Below, in pieces: positions 1 to 13,043 of a stretch of 64,000 nt of DNA. This DNA is from Liolophura sinensis. Its lineage: Eukaryota > Mollusca > Polyplacophora > Chitonida > Chitonidae. The notes under the pieces are model-generated. The model was not told the DNA's origin. It did no database searches and saw nothing but the letters and a program-made list of their open reading frames with translations. A program made the position numbers and the translations under genes. The first letter of the stretch is position 1; each line of letters starts with the position of its first letter. The stretch spans positions 1-64,000 of the forward strand of contig NW_027018114.1 in NCBI RefSeq assembly GCF_032854445.1. The letters run 5' to 3'.

Positions 1-384
1 ACCTTGTGTTATTTTATATACAAATGGTGTGGTTTTTCTACATGTAGATAAAGACATTGAGTTTGTCTTCGACTTAGAAGTAAGACATTTGCTGGGTGAG
101 TTAAGTGGGCTTGGCCCAAAGATTTGACGTCGTCTGGGCTACCGAAGGGCACATAACTTATAATGAAAAGTTGAATATAGTAATGACCAGGTCGCGATTG
201 TACATAGTTAATGTAGCCGATTTCAATTAGAAAAAATACCAGGCAAAAATCCAAAAGTGGAAAAACTGTTCCAATGCTGCTGGTAAGAGGCTAATCCGAC
301 GTATATTTTGACGAGAAATCCAATGGTGCAAACCGCGTTGCTCTCCGACCAATACTTTTGGCTGTAGCCACAAATGAATAATCA
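1..384. repeat. Partial satellite monomer at the left edge
   Basis: The window opens inside the T-run segment of a monomer, so only the last 384 bp are present. It is R-like in the variable segment but carries GTGTTATTTTATATAC, a T-to-A change inside the T run that is seen again only in the monomer starting at 55426. Other private changes are TTAAGTGGGC, an extra G in CCAGGTCGCG and AAATCCAATGG. The array clearly continues to the left. Confidence 0.95.
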
Positions 385-3300
385 TTGATGTCAAGATCAC
401 GTGCCCAGCAACGGCTCTTACTCCATGGAAACCAAGGAAATTTGCAATTTTTCAACAGCTGAGATGCTGGCCTAATTGCGCATCTTTTGGCACCTTATTG
501 ATGTGGGTCAGTGTTCAATTGTACTTTTTACAGCGGACTGTATCAAGTACCTTGTGTTTTTTTTATATACAAATGGTGTGGTTTTTCTACATGTAGATAA
601 AGACATTGAGTTTGTCTTCGACTTAGAAGTAAGACATTTGCTGGGTGAGTTAAATGGGCTTGGCCCAAAGATTTGACGTCGTCTGGGCTACCGAAGGGCA
701 CATAACTTATAATGAAAAAGTTGAATATAGTAATGACCAGTCGCGATTGTACATAGTTAATGTAGCCGATTTCAATTCGCAAAAAGACCTGGCAAAAATC
801 CAAAAGTGGAAAAACTGTTCCAATGCTGCTGGTAAGAGGCTAATCCGACGTATTTTTTGACGAGAAATCGAATGGTGCAAACCGCGTTGCTCTCCGACCA
901 ATACTTTTGGCTGTAGCCACAAATGAATAATCATTGATGTCAAGATCACGTGCCCAGCAACTGCTCTTACTCCATGGAAACCAAGGAAATTTGCAATTTT
1001 TCAACAGCTGGAGATGCCTGGCCTAATTGCGCATCTTTTGGCACCTTATTGATGTGGGTCAGTGTTCAATTGTACTTTTTACAGCAGACTGTATCAAGTA
1101 CCTTGTGTTTTTTTTATATACAAATGGTGTGGTTTTTCTACATGTAGATAAAGACATTGAGTTTGTCTTCGACTTAGAAGTAAGACAACTGCTGGGTGAG
1201 TTAAATGGGCTTGGCCCAAAGATTTGACGTCGTCTGGGCTACCGAAGGGCACATAACTTATAATGAAAAGTTGAATATAGTAATGACCAGTCGCGATTGT
1301 ACATAGTTAATGTAGCCGATTTCAATTAGCAAAAAGACCAGGCAAAAATCCAAAAGTGGAAAAACTGTTCCAATGCTGCTGGTAAGAGGCTAATCCGACG
1401 TATTTTTTGACGAGAAATCGAATGGTGCAAACCACGTTGCTCTCCGACCAATACTTTTGGCTGTAGCCACAAATGAATAATCATTGATGTCAAGATCACG
1501 TGCCCAGCAACGGCTCTTACTCCATGGAAACCAAGGAAATTTGCAATTTTTCAACAGCTAGAGATGCCTGGCCCAATTGCGCATCTTTTGGCACCTTATT
1601 GATGTGGGTCAGTGTTCAATTGTACTTTTTTACAGCAGACTGTATCATGTACCTTGTGTTTTTTTATGTACAAATGGTGTGGTTTTTCTATATGTAGATA
1701 AAGACATTGAGATTGTCTTCGACTTAGAAGTAAGACATTTGCTGGGTGAGTTAAATGGGCTTGGCCCAAAGATTTGACGTCGTCTGGGCTACCGAAGGGC
1801 ACATAACTTATAATGAAAAGTTGAATATAGTAATGACCAGTCGCGATTGTACATAGTTAATGTAGCCGATTTCAATTAGCAAAAAGACCAGGCAAAAATC
1901 CAAAAGTGGAAAAACTGTTCCAATGCTGCTGGTAAGAGGCTAATCCGACGTATTTTTTGACGAGAAATCGAATGGTGCAAACCACGTTGCTCTCCGACCA
2001 ATACTTTTGGCTGTAGCCACAAATGAATAATCATTGATGTCAAGATCACGTGCCCAAGCAACGGCTCTTACTCCATGGAAACCAAGGAAATTTGCAATTT
2101 TTCAACAGCTGGAGATGCCTGGCCCAATTGCGCATCTTTTGGCACCTTATTGATGTGGGTCAGTGTTCAATTGTACTTTTTTACAGCAGACTGTATCATG
2201 TACCTTGTGTTTTTTTATGTACAAATGGTGTGGTTTTTCTATATGTAGATAAAGACATTGAGATTGTCTTCGACTTAGAAGTAAGACATTTGCTGGGTGA
2301 GTTAAATGGGCTTGGCCCAAAGATTTGACGTCGTCTGGGCTACCGAAGGGCACATAACTTATAATGAAAAGTTGAATATAGTAATGACCAGTCGCGATTG
2401 TACATAGTTAATGTAGCCGATTTCAATTAGCAAAAAGACCAGGTAAAAATCCAAAAGTGGAAAAACTGTTCCAATGCTGCTGGTAAGAGGCTAATCCGAC
2501 GTATCTTTTGACGAGAAATCGAATGGTGCAAACCGCGTTGCTCTCCGACCAATACTTTTGGCTGTAGCCACAAATGAATAATCATTGATGTCAAGATCAC
2601 GTGCCCAGCAACGGCTCTTACTCCATGGAAACCAAGGAAATTTGCAATTTTTCAACAGCTGGAGATGCCTGGCCCAATTGCGCATCTTTTGGCACCTTAT
2701 TGATGTGGGTCAGTGTTCAATTGTACTTTTTTACAGCAGACTGTATCATGTACCTTGTGTTTTTTTATGTACAAATGGTGTGGTTTTTCTATATGTAGAT
2801 AAAGACATTGAGATTGTCTTCGACTTAGAAGTAAGACATTTGCTGGGTGAGTTAAATGGGCTTGGCCCAAAGATTTGACGTCGTCTGGGCTACCGAAGGG
2901 CACATAACTTATAATGAAAAGTTGAATATAGTAATGACCAGTCGCGATTGTACATAGTTAATGAGCCGATTTCAATTAGCAAAAAGACCAGGTAAAAATC
3001 CAAAAGTGGAAAAACTGTTCCAATGCTGCTGGTAAGAGGCTAATCCGACGTATCTTTTGACGAGAAATCGAATGGTGCAAACCGCGTTGCTCTCCGACCA
3101 ATACTTTTGGCTGTAGCCACAAATGAATAATCATTGATGTCAAGATCACGTGCCCAGCAACGGCTCTTACTCCATGGAAACCAAGGAAATTTGCAATTTT
3201 TCAACAGCTGGAGATGCCTGGCCCAATTGCGCATCTTTTGGCACCTTATTGATGTGGGTCAGTGTTCAATTGTACTTTTTACAGCGGACTGTATCAAGTA

Positions 3301-5335
3301 CCTTGTGTTTTTTTTATATACAAATGGTGTGGTTTTTCTACATGTAGATAAAGACATTGAGTTTGTCTTCGACTTAGAAGTAAGACATTTGCTGGGTGAG
3401 TTAAATGGGCTTGGCCCAAAGATTTGACGTCGTCTGGGCTACCGAAGGGCACATAACTTATAATGAAAAGTTGAATATAGTAATGACCAGTCGCGATTGT
3501 ACATAGTTAATGTAGCCGATTTCAATTAGCAAAAAGACCAGGCAAAAATCCAAAAGTGGAAAAACTGTTCCAATGCTGCTGGTAAGAGGCTAATCCGACA
3601 TATTTTTTTGACGAGAAATCGAATGGTGCAAACCGCGTTGCTCTCCGACCAATACTTTTGGCTGTAGCCACAAATGAATAATCATTGATGTCAAGATCAC
3701 GTGCCCAGCAACGGCTCTTACTCCATGGAAACCAAGGAAATTTGCAATTTTTCAACAGCTGGAGATGCCTGGCCCAATTGCGCATCTTTTGGCACCTTAT
3801 TGATGTGGGTCAGTGTTCAATTGTACTTTTTACAGCGGACTGTATCAAGTACCTTGTGTTTTTTTTATATACAAATGGTGTGGTTTTTCTACATGTAGAT
3901 AAAGACATTGAGTTTGTCTTCGACTTAGAAGTAAGACATTTGCTGGGTGAGTTAAATGGGCTTGGCCCAAAGATTTGACGTCGTCTGGGCTACCGAAGGG
4001 CACATAACTTATAATGAAAAGTTGAATATAGTAATGACCAGTCGCGATTGTACATAGTTAATGTAGCCGATTTCAATTCGCAAAAAGACCAGGCAAAAAT
4101 CCAAAAGTGGAAAAGCTGTTCCAATGCTGCTGGTAAGAGGCTAATCCGACGTATTTTTTGACGAGAAATCGAATGGTGCAAACCGCGTTGCTCTCCGACC
4201 AATACTTTTGGCTGTAGCCACAAATGAATAATCATTGATGTCAAGATCACGTGCCCAGCAACGGCTCTTACTCCATGGAAACCAAGGAAATTTGCAATTT
4301 TTCAACAGCTGGAGATGCCTGGCCCAATTGCGCATCTTTTGGCACCTTATTGATGTGGGTCAGTGTTCAATTGTACTTTTTACAGCGGACTGTATCAAGT
4401 ACCTTGTGTTTTTTTTAATATACAAATGGTGTGGTTTTTCTACATGTAGATAAAGACATTGAGTTTGTCTTCGACTTAGAAGTAAGACATTTGCTGGGTG
4501 AGTTAAATGGGCTTGGCCCAAAGATTTGACGTCGTCTGGGCTACCGAAGGGCACATAACTTATAATGAAAAGTTGAATATAGTAATGACCAGTCGCGATT
4601 GTACATAGTTAATGTAGCCGATTTCAATTAGCAAAAAGACCAGGCAAAAATCCAAAAGTGGAAAAACTGTTCCAATGCTGCTGGTAAGAGGCTAATCCGA
4701 CGTATTTTTAGACGAGAAATCGAATGGTGCAAACCGCGTTGCTCTCCGACCAATACTTTTGGCTGTAGCCACAAATGAATAATCATTGATGTCAAGATCA
4801 CGTGCCCAGCAACGGCTCTTACTCCATGGAAACCAAGGAAATTTGCAATTTTTCAACAGCTGGAGATGCCTGGCCCAATTGCGCATCTTTTGGCACCTTA
4901 TTGATGTGGGTCAGTGTTCAATTGTACTTTTTTACAGCAGACTGTATCATGTACCTTGTGTTTTTTTATGTACAAATGGTGTGGTTTTTCTATATGTAGA
5001 TAAAGACATTGAGATTGTCTTCGACTTAGAAGTAAGACATTTGCTGGGTGAGTTAAATGGGCTTGGCCCAAAGATTTGACGTCGTCTGGGCTACCGAAGG
5101 GCACATAACTTATAATGAAAAGTTGAATATAGTAATGACCAGTCTCGATTGTACATAGTTAATGTAGCCGATTTCAATTAGAAAAAATACCAGGCAAAAA
5201 TCCAAAAGTGGAAAAACTGTTCCAATGCTGCTGGTAAGAGGCTAATCCGACGTATTTTTTGACGAGAAATCGAATGGTGCAAACCGCGTTGCTCTCCGAC
5301 CAATACTTTTGGCTGTAGCCACAAATGAATAATCA
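385..5335. repeat. Satellite block: monomers 1-9 (?, B, C, J, J', K, L, X, M)
   Basis: Monomers start at 385, 934, 1484, 2034, 2585, 3134, 3685, 4235 and 4786. Types are assigned from shared substitutions. B (934) has AACTGC and GACAACTGC. C (1484) has AGCTAGAG and a full V segment. J (2034) has the extra A in GCCCAAGCAAC. K (3134) follows a GTATCTTTTGA tail. M (4786) follows the ATTTTTAGACG tail. The C-to-J junction near 1.9 kb skips types D to I, and the monomer at 2585 looks like an extra V copy inserted between J and K. The L assignment (3685) is weak. Confidence 0.75.
2726..2816. repeat. Example of the V version of the variable segment
   Basis: The V version has six T, ACAGCAG, ATCATG, seven T, ATGTAC, CTATATG and GAGATTG. 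The R version at the same place (for example 25290-25382) has five T, ACAGCGG, ATCAAG, eight T, ATATAC, CTACATG and GAGTTTG. The sums of the two T runs are equal (13), so monomer length stays at 550 bp. Full V segments occur in types C, J, M and (with GAGCTTG) F. Partial V segments occur in D, O, P, U and several monomers at 51-59 kb. Confidence 0.88.
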
Positions 5336-8088
5336 TTGATGTCAAGATCACGTGCCCAGCAACGGCTCTTACTCCATGGAAACCAAGGAAATTTGCAATT
5401 TTTCAACAGCTGGAGATGCCTGGCCCAATTGCGCATCTTTTGGCACCTTATTGATGTGGGTCAGTGTTCAATTGTACTTTTTACAGCGGACTGTATCAAG
5501 TACCTTGTGTTTTTTTTATATACTAATGGTGTGGTTTTTCTACATGTAGATAAAGACATTGAGTTTGTCTTCGACTTAGAAGTAAGACATTTGCTGGGTG
5601 AGTTAAATGGGCTTGGCCCAAAAATTTGACGTCGTCTGGGCTACCGAAGGGCACATAACTTATAATGAAAAGTTGAATATAGTAATGACCAGTCGCGATT
5701 GTACATAGTTAATGTAGCCGATTTTAATTAGAAAAAAATACCAGGCAAAAATCCAAAAGTGGAAAAACTGTTCCAATGCTGCTGGTAAGAGGCTAATCCG
5801 ACGTATATTTTGACGAGAAATCGAATGGTGCAAACCGCGCTGCTCTTCGACCTTACTTTTGGCTGTAGCCACAAATGAATAATCATTGATGTCAAGATCA
5901 CGTGCCCAGCAACGGCTCTTACTCCATGGAAACCAAGGAAATTTGCAATTTTTCAACAGCTGGAGATGCCTGGCCCAATTGCGCATCTTTTGGCACCTTA
6001 TTGATGTGGGTCAGTGTCAATTGTACTTTTTTACAACAGACTGTATCATGTACCTTGTGTTTTTTTATGTACAAATGGTGTGGTTTTTCTACATGTAGAT
6101 AAAGACATTGAGTTTGTCTTCGACTTAGAAGTAAGACATTTGCTGGGTGAGTTAAATGGGCTTGGCCCAAAGATTTGACGTTGTCTGGGCTACGAAGGGC
6201 ACATAACTTATAATGAAAAGTTGAATATAGTAATGACCAGTCGCGATTGTACATAGTTAATGTAGCCGATTTCAATTAGAAAAAATACCAGGCAAAAATC
6301 CAAAAGTGGAAAAACTGTTCCAATGCTGCTGGTAAGAGGCTAATCCGACGTATATTTTGACGAGAAATCGAATGGTGCAAACCGCGTTGCTCTCCGACAA
6401 TAGTTTTGGCTGTAGCCACAAATGAATAATCATTGATGTCAAGATCACGTGCCCAGCAACGGCTCTTACTCCATGGAAACCAAGGAAATTTGCAATTTTT
6501 CAACAGCTGGAGATGCCTGGCCTAATTGCGCATCTTTTGGCACCTTATTGATGTGGGTCAGTGTTCAATTGTACTTTTTACAGCGGACTGTATAAGTACC
6601 TTGTGTTTTTTTTATATACAAATGGTGTGGTTTTTCTATATGTAGATAAAGACATTGAGTTTGTCTTCGACTTAGAAGTAAGACATTTGCTGGGTGAGTT
6701 AAATGGGCTTGGCCCAAAGATTTGACGTCGGTCTGGGCTACCGAAGGGCACATAACTTATAATGAAAAGTTGAATATAGTAATGACCAGTCGCGATTGTA
6801 CATAGTTAATGTAGCCGATTTCAATTAGAAAAAATACCAGGCAAAAATCCAAAAGTGGAAAAACTGTTCCAATGCTGCTGGTAAGAGGCTTAATCCGACG
6901 TATTTTTTGACGAGAATCGAATGGTGCAAACCGCGTTGCTCTCCGACCAATACTTTTGGCTGTAGCCCAAATGAATAATCATTGATGTCAAGATCACGTG
7001 CCCAGCACGGCTCTTACTCCATGGAAACCAAGGAAATTTGCAATTTTTCAACAGCTGGAGATGCCTGGCCCAATTGCGCATCTTTTGGCACCTTATTGAT
7101 GTGGGTCAGTGTTCAATTGTACTTTTTACAGCGGACTGTATCAAGTACCTTGTGTTTTTTTTATATACAAATGGTGTGGGTTTTTCTACATGTAGATAAA
7201 GACATTCGAGTTTGTATTCGACTTAGAAGTAAGACATTTGCTGGGTGAGTTAAATGGGCTTGGCCCAAAGATTTTGACGTCGTCTGGGCTACCGAAGGGC
7301 ACATAACTTATAATGAAAAGTTGAATATAGTAATGACCAGTCGCGATTGTACATAGTTAATGTAGCCGATTTTAATTAGAAAAAAATACCAGGCAAAAAT
7401 CCAAAAGTGGAAAAACTGTTCCAATGCTGCTGGTAAGAGGCTAATCCGACGTATATTTTGACGAGAAATCGAATGGTGCAAACCGCGCTGCTCTCCGACC
7501 AATACTTTTGGCTGTAGCCACAAATGAATAATCATTGATGTCAAGATCACGTGCCCAGCAACGGCTCTTACTCCATGGAAACCAAGGAAATTTGCAATTT
7601 TTCAACAGCTGGAGATGCCTGGCCTAATTGCGCATCTTTTGGCACCTTATTGATGTGGGTCAGTGTTCAATTGTACTTTTTACAGCGGACTGTATCAAGT
7701 ACCTTGTGTTTTTTTTTATATACAAATGGTGTGGTTTTTCTACATGTAGATAAAGACATTGAGTTTGTCTTCGACTTAGAAGTAAGACATTTGCTGGGTG
7801 AGTTAAATGGGCTTGGCCCAAAGATTTGACGTCGTCTGGGCTACCGAAGGGCACATAACTTATAATGAAAAGTTGAATATAGTAATGACCAGTCGCGATT
7901 GTACATAGTTAATGTAGCCCATTTTTAATGTAGCAAAAAGACCAGGTAAAAATCCAAAAGTGGAAAAACTGTTCCAATGCTGCTGGTAAGAGGCTAATCC
8001 GACGTATCTTTTGACGAGAAATCGAATGGTGCAAACCGCGTTGCTCTCCGACCAATACTTTTGGCTGTAGCCACAAAATGAATAATCA
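5336..8088. repeat. Satellite block: N-O-P-Q-R (monomers 10-14)
   Basis: Monomers start at 5336, 5886, 6433, 6982 and 7535. N (5336) has CCCAAAAATTTG near 5619. O (5886) has GACGTTGTC and is followed by CAATAGTTTTGG. P (6433) has GCCTAATTG with CTATATG. R (7535) has GCCTAATTG with CTACATG and a tail reading GTAGCCCATTTTTAATG. The Q monomer (6982) lacks the usual CAACACCTGG mark and reads CAACAGCTGG. The block continues the canonical order from M at 4786 into A at 8089. Many one-base indels found in no other copy occur here, for example at about 6190, 6397, 6590, 6729, 6888, 7006, 7178 and 7206. Confidence 0.78.
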
Positions 8089-11000
8089 TTGATGTCAAGA
8101 TCACGTGCCCAGCAACGGCTCTTACTCCATGGAAACCAAGGAAATTTGCAATTTTTCAACAGCTGGAGATGCCTGGCCCAATTGCGCATCTTTTGGCACC
8201 TTATTGATGTGGGTCAGTGTTCAATTGTACTTTTTACAGCGGACTGTATCAAGTACCTTGTGTTTTTTTTATATACAAATGGTGTGGTTTTTCTACATGT
8301 AGATAAAGACATTGAGTTTGTCTCGACTTAGAAGTAAGACATTTGCTGGGTGAGTTAAATGGGCTTGGCCCAAAGATTTGACGTCGTCTGGGCTACCGAA
8401 GGGCACATAACTTATAATGAAAAGTTGAATATAGTAATGACCAGTCGCGATTGTACATAGTTAATGTAGCCGATTTCAATTCGCAAAAAGACCTGGCAAA
8501 AATCCAAAAGTGGAAAAACTGTTCCAATGCTGCTGGTAAGAGGCTAATCCGACGTATTTTTGACGAGAAATCGAATGGTGCAAACCGCGTTGCTCTCCGA
8601 CCAATACTTTTGGCTGTAGCCACAAATGAATAATCATTGATGTCAAGATCACGTGCCCAGCAACTGCTCTTACTCCATGGAAACCAAGGAAATTTGCAAT
8701 TTTTCAACAGCTGGAGATGCCTGCCTAATTGCGCATCTTTTGGCACCTTATTTATGTGGGTCAGTGTTCAATTGTACTTTTTACAGCGGACTGTATCAAG
8801 TACCTGTGTTTTTTTTTATATACAAATGGTGTGGTTTTTCTACATGTAGATAAAGACATTGAGTTTGTCTTCGACTTAGAAGTAAGACAACTGCTGGGTG
8901 AGTTAAATGGGCTTGGCCCAAAGATTTGACGTCGTCTGGGCTACCGAAGGGCACATAACTTATAATGAAAAGTTGAATATAGTAATGACCAGTCGCGATT
9001 GTACATAGTTAATGTAGCCGATTTCAATTAGCAAAAAGACCAGGCAAAAATCCAAAAGTGGAAAAACTGTTCCAATGCTGCTGGTAAGAGGCTAATCCGA
9101 CGTATTTTTTGACGAGAAATCGAATGGTGCAAACCACGTTGCTCTCCGACCAATACTTTTGGCTGTAGCCACAAATGAATAATCATTGATGTCAAGATCA
9201 CGTGCCCAGCAACGGCTCTTACTCCATGAAAACCAAGGAAATTTGCAATTTTTCAACAGCTAGAGATGCCTGGCCCAATTGCGCATCTTTTGGCACCTTA
9301 TTGATGTGGGGTCAGTGTTCAATTGTACTTTTTTACAGCAGACTGTATCATGTACCTTGTGTTTTTTTATGTACAAATGGTGTGGTTTTTCTATATGTAG
9401 ATAAAGACATTGAGATTGTCTTCGACTTAGAAGTAAGACATTTGCTGGGTGAGTTAAATGGGCTTGGCCCAAAGATTTGACGTCGTCTGGGCTACCGAAG
9501 GGCACATAACTTATAATGAAAAGTTGAATATAGTAATGACCAGTCGCGATTGTACATAGTTAATGTAGCCGATTTCAATTAGAAAAAATACCAGGCAAAA
9601 ATCCAAAAGTGCGAAAAAACTGTTCCAATGCTGCTGGTAAGAGGCTAATCCGACGTATATTTTGACGAGAAATCGAATGGTGCAAACCGCGTTGCTCTCC
9701 GACCAATACTTTTGGCTGTAGCCACATATGAATAATCATTGATGTCAAGATCACGTGCCCAGCAACGGCTCTTACTCCATGGAAACCAAGGAAATTTGCA
9801 ATTTTTCAACAGCTAGAGATGCCTGGCCCAATTGCGCATCTTTTGGCACCTTATTGATGTGGGTCAGTGTTCAATTGTACTTTTTTACAGCAGACTGTAT
9901 CAAGTACCTTGTGTTTTTTTTATATACAAATGGTGTGGTTTTTCTACATGTAGATAAAGACATTGAGTTTGTCTTCGACTTAGAAGTAAGACATTTGCTG
10001 GTTGAGTTAAATGGCTTGGCCCAAAGATTTGACGTCGTCTGGGCTACCGAAGGGCACATAACTTATAATGAAAAGTTGAATATAGTAATGACCAGTCGCG
10101 ATTGTACATAGTTAATGTAGCCGATTTCAATTAGCAAAAAGACCTGGCAAAAATCCAAAAGTGGAAAAACTGTTCCAATGCTGCTGGTAAGAGGCTATTC
10201 CGACGTATATTTTTGACGAGAAATCGAATGGTGCAAACCGCGTTGCTCTCCGACCAATACTTTTGGCTGTAGCCACAAATGAATAATCATTGATGTCAAG
10301 ATCACGTGGCCAGCAACGGTCTTACTCCATGGAAACCAAGGAAATTTGCAATTTTTCAACAGCTGGAGATGCCTGGCCCAATTGCGCATCTTTTGGCACC
10401 TTATTGATGTGGGTCAGTGTTCAATTGTACTTTTTACAGCGGACTGTATCAAGTACCTTGTGTTTTTTTTTATATACAAATGGTGTGGTTTTTCTACATG
10501 TAGATAAAGACATTGAGTTTGTCTTTCGACTTAGAAGTAAGACAACTGCTGGTGAGTTAAATGGGCTTGGCCCAAAGATTTGACGTCGTCTGGGCTACCG
10601 TAAGGGCACATAACTTATAATGAAAAGTTGAATATAGTAATGACCAGTCGCGATTTGTACATAGTTTAATGTAGCCGATTTCAATTAGCAAAAAGACCAG
10701 GCAAAAATCCAAAGTGGAAAAACTGTTCCAATGCTGCTGGTAAGAGGGCTAATCCGACGTATTTTTGATGAGAATAATCGAATGGTGCAAACCACGTTGC
10801 TCTCCGACCAATACTGTGGCTGTAGCCACAAATGAATAATCATTGATGTCAAGATCACGTGCCCAGCAACGGCTCTTACTCCATGGAAACCAAGGAAATT
10901 TGCAATTTTTCAACAGCTGAGATGCCTGGCCCAATTGCGCATCTTTTGCCACCTTATTGATGTGGGTCAGTGTTCAATTGTACTTTTTTACAGCAGACTG

Positions 11001-13043
11001 TATCATGTACCTTGTGTTTTTTTATATACAAATGGTGTGGTTTTTCTATATGTAGATAAAGACATTGAGCTTGTCTTCGACTTAGAATTAAGACATTTGC
11101 TGGGTGAGTTAAATGGGCTTGGCCCAAAGATTTGACGTCGTCTGGGCTACCGAAGGGCACATAACTTATAATGAAAAGTTGAATATAGTAATGACCAGTC
11201 GCGATTGTACATAGTTAATGTAGCCGAATTCAATTCGCAAAAAGACCAGGCAAAAAATCCAAAAGTGGAAAAACTGTTCCAATGCTGCTGGTAAGAGGCT
11301 AATCCGACGTATTTTTTGACGAGAAATCGAATGGTGCAAACCGCGTTGCTCTCCGACCAATACTTTTGGCTGTAGCCACAAATGAATAATCATTGATGTC
11401 AAGATCACGTGCCCAGCAACGGCTCTTACTCCATGGAAACCAAGGAAATTTGCAATTTTTCAACAGCTAGAGATGCCTGGCCCAATTGCGCATCTTTTGG
11501 CACCTTATTGATGTGGGTCAGTGTTCAATTGTACTTTTTACAGCGGACTGTATCAAGTACCTTGTGTTTTTTTTATATACAAATGGTGTGGTTTTTCTAC
11601 ATGTAGATAAAGACATTGAGTTTGTCTTCGACTTAGAAGTAAGACATTTGCTGGTTGAGTTAAATGGGCTTGGCCCAAAGATTTGACGTCGTCTGGGCTA
11701 CCGAAGGGCACATAACTTATAATGAAAAGTTGAATATAGTAATGACCAGTCGCGATTGTACATAGTTAATGTAGCCGATTTCTATTAGCAAAAAGACCTG
11801 GCAAAAATCCAAAAGTGGAAAAACTGTTCCAATGCTGCTGGTAAGAGGCTATTCCGACGTATATTTTGACGAGAAATCGAATGGTGCAAACCGCGTTGCT
11901 CTCCGACCAATACTTTTGGCTGTAGCCACAAATGAATAATCATTGATGTCAAGATCACGTGCCCAGCAACGGCTCTTACTCCATGGAAACCAAGGAAATT
12001 TGCAATTTTTCAACAGCTGGAGATGCCTGGCCCAATTGCGCATCTTTTGGCACCTTATTGATGTGGGTCAGTGTTCAATTGTACTTTTTACAGCGGACTG
12101 TATCAAGTACCTTGTGTTTTTTTTATATACAAATGGTGTGGTTTTTCTACATGTAGATAAAGACATTGAGTTTGTCTTCGACTTAGAAGTAAGACATTTG
12201 CTGGGTGAGTTAAATGGGCTTGGCCCAAAGATTTGACGTCGTCTGGGCTACCGAAGGGCACATAACTTATAATGAAAAGTTGAATATAGTAATGACCAGT
12301 CGCGATTGTACATAGTTAATGTAGCCGATTTTAATTAGAAAAAAATACCAGGCAAAAATCCAAAAGTGGAAAAACTGTTCCAATGCTGCTGGTAAGAGGC
12401 TAATCCGACGTATATTTTGACGAGAAATCGAATGGTGCAAACCGCGCTGCTCTTCGACCAATACTTTTGGCTGTAGCCACAAATGAATAATCATTGATGT
12501 CAAGATCACGTGCCCAGCAACGGCTCTTACTCCATGGAAACCAAGGAAATTTGCAATTTTTCAACAGCTGGAGATGCCTGGCCCAATTGCGCATCTTTTG
12601 GCACCTTATTGATGTGGGTCAGTGTTCAATTGTACTTTTTACAGCGGACTGTATCAAGTACCTTGTGTTTTTTTTATATACAAATGGTGTGGTTTTTCTA
12701 CATGTAGATAAAGACATTGAGTTTGTCTTCGACTTAGAAGTAAGACATTTGCTGGGTGAGTTAAATGGGCTTGGCCCAAAGATTTGACGTCGTCTGGGCT
12801 ACCGAAGGGCACATAACTTATAATGAAAAGTTGAATATAGTAATGACCAGTCGCGATTGTACATAGTTAATGTAGCCCATTTTAATTAGCAAAAAGACCA
12901 GGTAAAAATCCAAAAGTGGAAAAACTGTTCCAATGCTGCTGGTAAGAGGCTAATCCGACGTATCTTTTGACGAGAAATCGAATGGTGCAAACCGCGTTGC
13001 TCTCCGACCAATACTTTTGGCTGTAGCCACAAATGAATAATCA
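8089..13043. repeat. Nine-monomer block, copy 1 (A-B-C-D-E-F-G-H/N-junction)
   Basis: Monomers start at 8089, 8637, 9186, 9739, 10290, 10843, 11393, 11943 and 12494. The order A to H follows the canonical series. The eighth monomer has an H front but an N-type tail (GATTTTAATTAG followed by GCGCTGCTCTTCG). The ninth has an R-type tail with GTAGCCCATTTT and leads back into A. The next 4.95 kb repeats the block monomer by monomer, including the private GATTTCTATTAGC in the tail of the seventh (about 11780 and 16734). The first half carries many private one-base indels that the second copy lacks. Confidence 0.85.

Noticed and set aside
2585-2878. Recurring 97-codon forward frame (TTG start) and the 64- to 86-codon reverse frames in nearly every monomer
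   Set aside because: They recur because the DNA recurs. Frames on both strands overlap, use TTG or GTG starts, change reading frame with single T-run differences, and show no codon-level constraint. No family is recognisable, so I did not annotate them as genes.
6016-10950. Fast-evolving or degenerate monomers between 5.9 and 11.3 kb
   Set aside because: The excess is almost purely one-base indels private to single copies, while the duplicated partner block is clean; sequencing or consensus error is the simpler reading.
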